A stretch of 64,000 bases of DNA, taken from assembly GCA_903929795.1 (NCBI GenBank), contig CAIYWC010000095.1, positions 16,950-80,949 of the forward strand. Direction: 5' to 3'. The position numbers were made by a program, and so were the translations under genes. This stretch comes from an uncultured Myxococcales bacterium (lineage in GTDB: Bacteria; Myxococcota_A; UBA9042). The notes under the pieces are model-generated. The model had not been told where the DNA came from, did no database searches, and was given only the letters and a program-made list of their open reading frames with translations. Numbering within the stretch: position 1 is the stretch's first letter; each line of letters starts with the position of its first letter. Shown piece by piece: positions 35,294 to 42,793 of the stretch.

Positions 35294-37081
35294 TCAGCTC
35301 TTGGTGAACACGAAGGACTGGTTGAACTGCTTGGGCGCCGGCAGGATCGGCAGGCCGCGGATCGACTTGAATTTGCTCTCGATGCAGTCCTTGAAGCCGC
35401 CTTCCGCGCCGGAAACCGTCACGTCCGTGATCGTGCCCGCCGTGCCGACTGTGAAGCTGACCTTCACCTTGCCGCTGACGTCGGGATTGTCGCGCAACGC
35501 CGCTTCATAACAGGCTTTTACCGCGGCCGCGCGTCCAGCGACCTTCTTGGCGATGTTGTCCTTGCCGCTGCCGTCGCCGCCGTCGTCGCCGTCCAAGCCG
35601 CCGAGTTTGACGGCCGCGACCGGCTCTTTCTTTACCGGTGCGTCGACCTTGGCGATGTCCGCCTTGCGTTCGCCAAAGCCGCCGCCTTTGCCTTTGACTT
35701 TCTCGATCGTCCCGCCGCCGCCGCCGCCGCCTTCCAGCTTCAAGCCGCCCGCGCCCGGTCCGCCGTTGGCCGCATCGCCGTCACCACCGCCGCCGAATTT
35801 CGCCGTGACCGTGCCCTCGCCGTCGCCGCCGTCGTCCGCAAACAGCTTGGTCGCCGCGCCGTTGTTGCCCATCAGCGCGCCCGCCACCGTGTTGTTTTTC
35901 ACCACTTCGCGGTCGTTGCGCTTTTGCTGCTCCGGATCGACCGTCTTGCCCGTCGACTCCGCCTTTTCGGGCTTCTTGTCGGGCTTCTTGTCTTTTTCGA
36001 CCTCTTTTTTGGTCTCTTCCTTCGCCTTGTCGGACATGATGTCGACGACCGGCTTCTCCTCTTCCTTTGGCTCTTCTTTTTCTTCGATAATCACGTCATA
36101 GGTCGTGTGCGCCAGCTGCTCTTCCTCGGTCGTCTTGTCGAGGAACTTGCCCTGTGTGTTGTAGAACAGCAGCGCCTGGCCGACGATCGAGCCGATCAGC
36201 ACGATCGAGCCCAACAGCGACAACGTCCAGACGGAGTCGGCGATGAACGGCGCGGCGAGCTTGGCGCCCAGGCTCCGGCGGGCAAAAGTCGGCACCGTGA
36301 TGGACTGTTTGACGACCTGGAACAGGACCGTGTACGGGCCCATCGTGCAGCGACCGCGCGCCTTGAGCGGCACGTCAAACGCGACGAAATCGCCGTCCAG
36401 CTTGACGAGGCCCTTTTGCTGCGCGTCCTTGTTGTCGACGACCGGCTGGCCTTCGATCGCCAAGCGGAACACGGAGTCCTTGGGGATGCGCGCGCGGAAC
36501 TTGTTGCCGGCCTTGTCGAAGGCGAACGTCGCGTCCTTGCCCTTGTAGTCGACGTCTGGCAGCGAAATTGACTTGGTCGGGCCGACGCCGATGGTCACCG
36601 GCTTGTGGCCGTGGAAGATCTCGTCCGACAGCAGCCGGTCTTCGTGCACCAGACCGATTCGCAGGACGGTTTCTTCGCGCGTCACGGTCGGAACCGCGTC
36701 ACCGCGCACGAACTGGAACATCACGATGAGGTCGCCCATCGAGACTGAGCCGCCGGTGAACGCTTCGATCGGGTAGATGCGCTGGCCGCCAACGGTCTTG
36801 ACCTGCGACTTGTCCACGCCGTCATTGCCCGGAGGACCGCCGCGCAGCACGAGCTTGTGGGCCGGATCGCTGGGCAGCACGATGTGATAGGCGCCGTGGT
36901 CGACAACCGCCAACGTCACGTTGGCCGGAAAGCCCGGGTATTCGCTCGGCGCGACCGCGACGGTGCTGTCCGGACGGCTGCCGACGCTCACGTCAATGCG
37001 GCGGTCAAGCACGCGTTCAGCGACGACCTGGCTCCGCCAGACTACGCCGATTCGCAATACTCGGCTCGTATCAACTGCCAT
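35294..37081 (-). CDS. AgmX/PglI C-terminal domain protein, copy 1
   Basis: 595 residues from the ATG at 37081 (MAVDTSRVLRIGVVW). A large N-terminal beta region of three FHA-like repeats (DRRIDVSVGSRPDSTVAV, HGHKPVTIGVGPTKSISL) runs to about 270, then one membrane span (WTLSLLGSIVLIGSIVGQAL), a Lys/Glu/Asp and glycine-rich linker, and the C-terminal TonB-like domain (AAAVKACYEAALRDNPDVSG, KVKVSFTVGTAGTITDVTV, ending NQSFVFTKS). In myxobacteria the domain occurs in adventurous gliding proteins. Likely an inner-membrane protein reaching into the periplasm. Confidence 0.88.
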   Translation of the reverse strand: MAVDTSRVLRIGVVWRSQVVAERVLDRRIDVSVGSRPDSTVAVAPSEYPGFPANVTLAVVDHGAYHIVLPSDPAHKLVLRGGPPGNDGVDKSQVKTVGGQRIYPIEAFTGGSVSMGDLIVMFQFVRGDAVPTVTREETVLRIGLVHEDRLLSDEIFHGHKPVTIGVGPTKSISLPDVDYKGKDATFAFDKAGNKFRARIPKDSVFRLAIEGQPVVDNKDAQQKGLVKLDGDFVAFDVPLKARGRCTMGPYTVLFQVVKQSITVPTFARRSLGAKLAAPFIADSVWTLSLLGSIVLIGSIVGQALLFYNTQGKFLDKTTEEEQLAHTTYDVIIEEKEEPKEEEKPVVDIMSDKAKEETKKEVEKDKKPDKKPEKAESTGKTVDPEQQKRNDREVVKNNTVAGALMGNNGAATKLFADDGGDGEGTVTAKFGGGGDGDAANGGPGAGGLKLEGGGGGGGTIEKVKGKGGGFGERKADIAKVDAPVKKEPVAAVKLGGLDGDDGGDGSGKDNIAKKVAGRAAAVKACYEAALRDNPDVSGKVKVSFTVGTAGTITDVTVSGAEGGFKDCIESKFKSIRGLPILPAPKQFNQSFVFTKS

Positions 37082-37091
37082 GCGCGCCTCA

Positions 37092-37151
37092 GTCTTCCAA
37101 ATGCCAGCAGGGTCTTCCAAATGCCAACAGCGTCTTTCAGATACCGCAGAC
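37092..37151 (-). repeat. Three 20-base repeats in the leader of the first AgmX-like gene
   Basis: On the plus strand GTCTTCCAAATGCCAGCAGG, then GTCTTCCAAATGCCAACAGC, then a weaker copy GTCTTTCAGATACCGCAGAC, head to tail, ending 10 bases before the start codon (37081). On the transcript they read as repeated GGCATTTGGAAGAC. They could be an RNA or protein binding array, or a simple slippage duplication. Confidence 0.75.
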
Positions 37152-37301
37152 CGTTCAGGCTAACTGCCCGGGTCGGCGCGGCCGCCGATGCTAACGGCCG
37201 ACAATTGCGCGTGTCAAACAATCCCTGCGTTTGGGCGTGTCATTCCTGCGACAGATTCGCTGCGCAAGACCGTCCACGCGGACGGCCGGCGACAACCCAG
37301 C

Positions 37302-39089
37302 CTAACTCTTTGTGAACACAAACGACTGGCTGAACTGCTTGGGCGCCGCCAGGATCGGCAAGCCACGGATCGACTTGAACTTGCCTTCGATGCAATCCTT
37401 GAAGCCGCCGTCGGCGCCAGAGACCGTCACGTCCGTCACCGTGCCCGCCGTGCCTACGGTGAAGCTCACTTTGACCTTTCCGCTCACGTCCGGGTTGTCG
37501 CGCAAGGCCGATTCGTAGCAGGCCTTTACGGCTGCCGCGCGGCTGGCGACCTTCTTGGCGATGTCGCCCTTGCTGCCGTCGCCGTCATCGCTGCCGTCCA
37601 GGCCGCCCAGGCTGACCTTGGCCTGCGCCTCGACTTTCTTGGGTTCTTCGACTTTGGCGACGTCCTGCTTGCGTTCGCCGAAACCGCCGCCTTTGCCCTT
37701 CACTTTTTCGATCGTGCCGCCGCCCTTGCCGCCGCCCTCGATCTTGAGGCCGCCGGTGCCGGGGCCGCCGGTATCGCCGTCACCGCTGGCGCCGCCGAAT
37801 TTCGCCGTCACGGTGCCTTCGCCGTCGCCGCCGTCATCCGCGAACAGCTTGGTGGCCGCGCCATTTTGGCCCACGAGCGCGCCGGCCACGGTGTTCTTCA
37901 CCACCGCCTCGCGCGCGTTGCGTTTGGCCTCTTCCGGGTCGACAGTCTGGCCGGTCGAGACCGGTTTCTTGTCTGCATCCGCGGCCTTGTCGGGCGTCTT
38001 GTCGGCCACCTTCTTGTCCGCTTTGTCTGGCTTCTTGTCCGACGGCGCCTGGATCGGCGGCGCGTCGTTCACCTTCTCGTCGGGCTTTTCCTCTTCCTTG
38101 GGCGGCTCTTCTTTTTCGACGATGTCGATCTGAATGGGCCCGCGCGCCACTTCGTCCTCGGCCTTGGCCTTGTCCAGGTATTTGACGGTCGAGCTCTGGA
38201 ACAGCAGCGCTTGGCCGACGATCGCGCCGACCAGCAGGAACGCGCCCAGAAATGAGATCGTCCACGTCGGCTCGTTCAGGAACGGTCCCAGCAGCCGCTG
38301 GCCCATGGTCTTGGGCGGAAACGCCGGCACCGTGACGCTGCGCTTGATGACCTGAAACAGCACCGTGTGCTGGCCCATCACGATGCGCCCGCGCGTGCCC
38401 AGCGGCAGGTGGACCACGACGTCGTTGCCTTCCTGGCGCGCCTTGGCCTTGGCCAGCAATTCCTTGAGCTCCAGCGGGCCGCCGTCGGTCGCGATGCGCA
38501 TCCGCATCGTCGCCGGTGCCTTCAGCGTGAACGACCCATCGCGGTTGTTTGTGAACTTGACGGCCGGCCCCTGGTAATCCTCGTCCGGCAGTACCACGGA
38601 CAGGTTTTTCTGATTGCCGATCGTGATCTGCTTTTGGTCGTCGAACACGCGGTCTGAAATCAGGCGCTCGTCGTAGACCAGGCCCAGGCGCAGGACGTTG
38701 CTCTCGCGCGTGATCGTCGGCGTGCTGTCCGCACGGACAAACTGGAACATGATCGTGACGTCGCCGATCGCCAGCGATCCGCCCGCCGCGTTCTCGATCG
38801 CGATCGCGCGCTTGCCGCGCACCGTCATGGCCGCCGACTTCTCCGTGGTCCCGCGCACGCTCACACGCGCAGACGGGTCGCTCGGGACGAGGAGGTAGTA
38901 CTGGTTGTTCTCAATCGCCAGTAGCTCAATGGAATCGGGAAATTCCGGATATTCCTTGGCCGGAATCTGCACCGTCGAACCGGCGCGCAGGCCGACGGTG
39001 ACGTCGATGCGCCGGTCGAGCACTTCCTCGTGAATGATGCTGCCGCGGTAGACCACACCGAGTCGAACGTTTCGGTTGGCTGTGCTCAT
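37302..39089 (-). CDS. AgmX/PglI C-terminal domain protein, copy 2
   Basis: 595 residues, exactly the length of its downstream neighbour and similar along its whole length: MSTANRNVRLGVVYRGSII, DRRIDVTVGLRAGSTVQI, membrane span WTISFLGAFLLVGAIVGQAL, linker of KEEPPKEEEKPDEK type, and the same C-terminal domain ending SQSFVFTKS. A tandem duplication is the simple reading. The two most likely form a hetero-complex or serve two related machines. Both carry a central Gly/Asp-rich spacer (GGDGEGTVTAKFGG) next to a conserved KLFADDGG. Confidence 0.88.
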   Translation of the reverse strand: MSTANRNVRLGVVYRGSIIHEEVLDRRIDVTVGLRAGSTVQIPAKEYPEFPDSIELLAIENNQYYLLVPSDPSARVSVRGTTEKSAAMTVRGKRAIAIENAAGGSLAIGDVTIMFQFVRADSTPTITRESNVLRLGLVYDERLISDRVFDDQKQITIGNQKNLSVVLPDEDYQGPAVKFTNNRDGSFTLKAPATMRMRIATDGGPLELKELLAKAKARQEGNDVVVHLPLGTRGRIVMGQHTVLFQVIKRSVTVPAFPPKTMGQRLLGPFLNEPTWTISFLGAFLLVGAIVGQALLFQSSTVKYLDKAKAEDEVARGPIQIDIVEKEEPPKEEEKPDEKVNDAPPIQAPSDKKPDKADKKVADKTPDKAADADKKPVSTGQTVDPEEAKRNAREAVVKNTVAGALVGQNGAATKLFADDGGDGEGTVTAKFGGASGDGDTGGPGTGGLKIEGGGKGGGTIEKVKGKGGGFGERKQDVAKVEEPKKVEAQAKVSLGGLDGSDDGDGSKGDIAKKVASRAAAVKACYESALRDNPDVSGKVKVSFTVGTAGTVTDVTVSGADGGFKDCIEGKFKSIRGLPILAAPKQFSQSFVFTKS

Positions 39090-39405
39090 GAAGCGCCCCG
39101 TCAGTGAAATGCAGGCCCCGCGCTCTTGCGAACAGATGCCTGACTGTGGCAGTTGCCAGACCCGCGTGTTTGTCGCCGAGCCTGCCTGCGAGACCCGACC
39201 CTATCACACGTCGCTCGAAGCGGACACTAACCAGCCGGGGAACGGCTGTCAACGAACTGATTCCACGGCCATGCAACCGCCCACGCCTTGGACGTTTGGG
39301 CGGCGGATTCGATCTGCGCCGTTGTCGTTCGGCTTGCTGTGCGCGGGCGCCCAGCGTAAGCTCCACGCCCCGTGTCGGCGCGCCCGGCTTTTGAGGAGGC
39401 TCTTG
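39090..39405. other. Divergent intergenic region (316 bp)
   Basis: Between the second AgmX-like gene and the lipoprotein at 39406. No gene seen. On the minus strand TTGACA (39252 to 39247) with TAGTGT after 17 bases (39229 to 39224) is a possible promoter for the AgmX pair; the -10 match is poor (3 of 6). Confidence 0.35.
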
Positions 39406-41139
39406 ATGTTCGTGACGTTCGACCGCCTCCCGTCTGCGCAAAACCGCACTGTCCTGCTACTCGCGATCACGCTGGGCTGTCTGGCGTGCGGGTCGACAAA
39501 GGCGGGTCCCGCTGGCTTGCCGACGCGGACCTCGCAAGGCGCGCTGAGCGCCACGGCTTGGCAGGCACTCCTGACCGCGGATCCCGCGCTGGCGGCCCTG
39601 GCGACCGCCCAGACCCAGCCCTGGCAGCTGGCGGGCGAAATCGTCGCGGCGGATGGCACGACGCTGGATTGGGCGGAGTTCGCGCCGTCGCAAAATGCGC
39701 CGCGAAATCAAGTGACTGCGATCTTTCGCTCCTGTCCCAAGGCCGGGGACACGCCGCCGGTGTGCGTGCGCGGCACAGGCGCGTATACCGCGACCGGCGT
39801 GACGCTGACCGATGACGCAGGCAAAGCGCTGGACACCGTGCCGTTTGGCGCGCCCCAGGCGTGGGAATGGGAATCGTCGACCAACCTGGCTGGCGACAAT
39901 TCGACGCTTGTTGCGGGACTTTCAGGGGTTTCCGCGCCAGTCGATCCGATCGCCGCTGTCGCGCAGTTCAACGCCGTCGTGCCGCAAAAACGCCGGTTTG
40001 TGCTGCTGTCGTCCTACGGCAAGCAGGTCGGCGTTGACGCCTCAGCCATCGCGGACGCGGCGCAGAACTCGGGGCGTTTCGATAGCGTGGAGACCATCGA
40101 ATTCGTCCGTCAGTCCGACATCGAGGCGCTGCTGCCGAGCCTGACGGCGCTGGACACCGTCGTGTGGCTCGGCGCGGGCGTGCAGCAAAAAACCAGCAGC
40201 GCGAGCCCGCCGACCAAGGCGATTGGCATGAACGTCACGCGCGGCATCTTCGGCGATCAGGCGTACTACGGTGCACTGGCCGCGCCGTTGCTGGACACGC
40301 CGCCGCTGGGCGGTCCGGGCCTGATTGTGCTGGCCGGACAGAACACGTTTTTGGGTGACGTGAGCGACAAGCAAAGCCTCGCCGCGGTCTGGTACGCGCC
40401 CGGCTCGCGCCCGGTTGTCGGGTTTTCCTTGCCGCTCGGCACCGCGGGCGCCGACGGCTATCCGCATATTGCGCTGGGCGAAATCATCGGCACCACGACG
40501 GCGTTCATTTCCGCGCTGGGCCAAGGCCAGACGTTGGACGCCGCGATGGCCTCGGCCAGCGCCGGTCACGCGTTTGCGCTCACCAGCCCGATGGCGACGG
40601 AAAACCGCAAGAAGTGGGCGTGGCCCGTGGCTAACAGCGCGTTCTGGGCCAAGCCGCCGGGCGATGGAGCGCTGACCGTGCTGCTGACCCTGACGCCGAG
40701 CTGCGTGCAACCCCAGGCCACCTGCGACGCGGCCGGCTGGACGACCGGCACCGCGGTAAAAGTCACGGCGGGCTCCATCGCGATCGGCTGCGACAACCCC
40801 GCGTTTGTCGGACCGTATTTTTCCTGCGCCGGTGGCGCCACGCAGCCGCCCGGCACCGCGTTCAGCATCAGCGGCGTCCTGCTCGGCACCGCGGCGAACG
40901 ATCACCTGCTGTTCTTTGCCCAAGGCACCGCCGGTGGCCCGCTGGGCGGTGCGCTGGTCGTCGGCGACGGCATCGTCGTGGGAACGGACGTTGGCGGCGG
41001 CACGACGACGTACCGGTTCAACGGCCAAGCCGATCTCTCGTTTTACACCGACGCGTCCGGCAATTGCTGCCGGACCGAAGTGGCCCTCCTCGTGGGGACC
41101 GACGCGAGCAATTTCAGCTCGCTGCAATTACACAACTAG
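39406..41139 (+). CDS. Large lipoprotein of unknown function
   Basis: 577 residues from the ATG at 39406, with GAGGAGG (39393-39399) 6 bases upstream. Lipobox CLACG at about residues 26-30. The region 175-400 resembles an alpha/beta domain (RRFVLLSSYGKQVGVDAS, LDTVVWLGAGVQQKTS, GPGLIVLAGQNTFLGDV) and the C-terminal 130 residues are a beta domain with paired cysteines. No family recognised. It is 35 bases from ribH on the same strand, an unusual partner for riboflavin genes. Confidence 0.75.
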   Translation: MFVTFDRLPSAQNRTVLLLAITLGCLACGSTKAGPAGLPTRTSQGALSATAWQALLTADPALAALATAQTQPWQLAGEIVAADGTTLDWAEFAPSQNAPRNQVTAIFRSCPKAGDTPPVCVRGTGAYTATGVTLTDDAGKALDTVPFGAPQAWEWESSTNLAGDNSTLVAGLSGVSAPVDPIAAVAQFNAVVPQKRRFVLLSSYGKQVGVDASAIADAAQNSGRFDSVETIEFVRQSDIEALLPSLTALDTVVWLGAGVQQKTSSASPPTKAIGMNVTRGIFGDQAYYGALAAPLLDTPPLGGPGLIVLAGQNTFLGDVSDKQSLAAVWYAPGSRPVVGFSLPLGTAGADGYPHIALGEIIGTTTAFISALGQGQTLDAAMASASAGHAFALTSPMATENRKKWAWPVANSAFWAKPPGDGALTVLLTLTPSCVQPQATCDAAGWTTGTAVKVTAGSIAIGCDNPAFVGPYFSCAGGATQPPGTAFSISGVLLGTAANDHLLFFAQGTAGGPLGGALVVGDGIVVGTDVGGGTTTYRFNGQADLSFYTDASGNCCRTEVALLVGTDASNFSSLQLHN

Positions 41140-41174
41140 CGAAAACTGCGCACAATCAGCGCCGGGAACAGCAA

Positions 41175-41669
41175 ATGGCCAAGTCGACACGCGATCCGAA
41201 ACAGCAGCCAAAAGGCGCTGGGATGCACTTTGCGATCGTGGCGGCGCGCTTCAACGCCCACATCACGGAGCCGTTGGTCAAGGGCGCGCAGGCGGCGTTC
41301 AAGAAAGCTGGCGTTTCGGACCCGATTCCCGTCGTTTACGTGCCAGGCGCGTTTGAAATTCCGCTGGCGGCCAAGAAATTTGCCGAGACCAAAAAGTACG
41401 ACGCCGTGCTGACGCTGGGCGCGGTCATTCGCGGTGATACGCCGCATTTTGAGTACGTGGCGGGCGAGTGCGCGCGCGGTGTCATGCAGGTCAGCCTGGT
41501 GACCGGCGTGCCCGTGCTATTTGGCGTCCTGACCACCGACAACGACGCGCAGGCGGTGGCGCGCGCGGGCGGTTCGAGTGGCGATACGGCGGTGGACAAC
41601 AAGGGCGCCGAGTGCGCGCTATCGGCCATCGAGACCGTCGAAGCGCTGCGTTTGGCCGGGCAGAAATAG
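41175..41669 (+). CDS. ribH: Lumazine synthase (riboflavin synthase beta chain)
   Basis: 164 residues. VAARFNAHITEPLVKGA, the substrate loop VPGAFEIPLAAKKFAE, GAVIRGDTPHFEYVAGE (with the catalytic His) and GVLTTDNDAQAVARAGG cover the whole family. It condenses 5-amino-6-ribitylamino-uracil with 3,4-dihydroxybutanone phosphate. ribH followed by nusB is a common order in bacteria. Confidence 0.95.
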   Translation: MAKSTRDPKQQPKGAGMHFAIVAARFNAHITEPLVKGAQAAFKKAGVSDPIPVVYVPGAFEIPLAAKKFAETKKYDAVLTLGAVIRGDTPHFEYVAGECARGVMQVSLVTGVPVLFGVLTTDNDAQAVARAGGSSGDTAVDNKGAECALSAIETVEALRLAGQK

Positions 41670-41702
41670 CCGCAACACTCGAAAGCGAGAGGGGAAGCGC
41701 AG

Positions 41703-42227
41703 ATGGGTAGTCGGCGGCGTGCGCGCGAATCAGCACTTCAAATCCTGTTTGGCCTGGACTGGGTCACGGTCGATGTGCATGCGGCGATGAATGAATATTG
41801 GACCAAATTTGCCGGCGAGCGGCCCGCGTCCTACGAGGAAGTGCGTCGGCATTGTACAGAGCTGGTGGAAGGCGTCGTGGAGCACCGCGCGACGCTGGAT
41901 CAGCGGCTGCAGGCGGCGTCGCATCACTGGAAGCTGGATCGCATGAGCGCGGTCGATCGCAACATCCTGCGCCTGGGCGCGCTGGAGCTGCTCGTGCTGG
42001 GCGAGCGCGTGCCGCGCAAGGTGGCGATCAACGAGGCGGTGGAAATTGCCAAGAAATTCGGCAATGAAGACTCGAGCGCGTTTGTAAACGGCATCCTCGA
42101 TCGCGTCGCCAACACGCTGGGGACGGAAAAAGCCTCCAGCGGCAAAGGCAAGCGGCCCGCCGGCAAGGCTACCGCGGCCAAAGCCAGCGGCGCGGAGAGC
42201 GAGGACGCGACCGGAGAGGCCCCGTGA
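41703..42227 (+). CDS. nusB: Transcription antitermination factor NusB
   Basis: 174 residues. Helical RNA-binding protein of rRNA antitermination: SRRRARESALQILFGLDW, DRMSAVDRNILRLGALELL, VPRKVAINEAVEIAKKFG and FVNGILDRVA are typical. The 40 C-terminal residues are a Lys/Ala/Gly extension beyond the conserved domain. Purine-rich GAGAGGGG lies upstream. The stop overlaps the next start in GTGA. Confidence 0.94.
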   Translation: MGSRRRARESALQILFGLDWVTVDVHAAMNEYWTKFAGERPASYEEVRRHCTELVEGVVEHRATLDQRLQAASHHWKLDRMSAVDRNILRLGALELLVLGERVPRKVAINEAVEIAKKFGNEDSSAFVNGILDRVANTLGTEKASSGKGKRPAGKATAAKASGAESEDATGEAP

Positions 42228-42793
42228 AGCTGCGGTTGGCGTTGCCCAAGCTGGATGCCGTGGACGATCTGCCCGGCGGCGAGGACGCGTGCCTCGTGCT
42301 GACCAGCTTTGCCGACGACCGGCCGCTGCGTGGACTGACGGGCCTGTGCGACTGGCGACTCAATGGCCAGCTCTCGCGGCTGCTCCAGCGCGAGTTCATC
42401 GACGGCCACTACCAGGACGCCATGCTGACGCCGATTCACGGCCGGCTGCCGTTTGGCCGTGTGCTGCTTGTGGGTCTGGGAAAGCGCAGCGATTTCAATG
42501 CGCAGCGCTTCGAGGACGTGTGCCGATTCTGTTTCGCCAAGCTGCTCGGCATGGGGACCCTGCATTTCGCGATGGCGCTGCCAGGGCGAATCGGCTTGGA
42601 CGTCGGCGTGCGGCAAGCGCTGGCTGGCTGGCGGCGTGCGGTCCACGAGTCCTTTCCGCCGGAGACGCTCGCGGACCTGGACATCTCGCTGCTGGAGGCC
42701 GCGGAAGTCCAACGCGAACTGGTGGAGCCGATGCGCAATCTGGAGCGCGAGCTCAACGAGTTGGCGGCCCGCGTCCGGTCAGCGTCGCAATAG
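42224..42793 (+). CDS. Leucyl aminopeptidase (M17) N-terminal domain protein, no catalytic domain
   Basis: 189 residues from a GTG start that overlaps the nusB stop. It matches the N-terminal macro-like domain of M17 aminopeptidases: DACLVLTSFADDRPLRGLTG, DGHYQDAMLTPIHGRLPFG, RVLLVGLGKRSDFN. The zinc-binding catalytic domain is missing and the frame ends in a heptad-like helix (PMRNLERELNELAARV). It may be a stand-alone regulator or scaffold. Its last 15 bases overlap the end of the convergent matrixin-like gene. Confidence 0.72.
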   Translation: MKLRLALPKLDAVDDLPGGEDACLVLTSFADDRPLRGLTGLCDWRLNGQLSRLLQREFIDGHYQDAMLTPIHGRLPFGRVLLVGLGKRSDFNAQRFEDVCRFCFAKLLGMGTLHFAMALPGRIGLDVGVRQALAGWRRAVHESFPPETLADLDISLLEAAEVQRELVEPMRNLERELNELAARVRSASQ

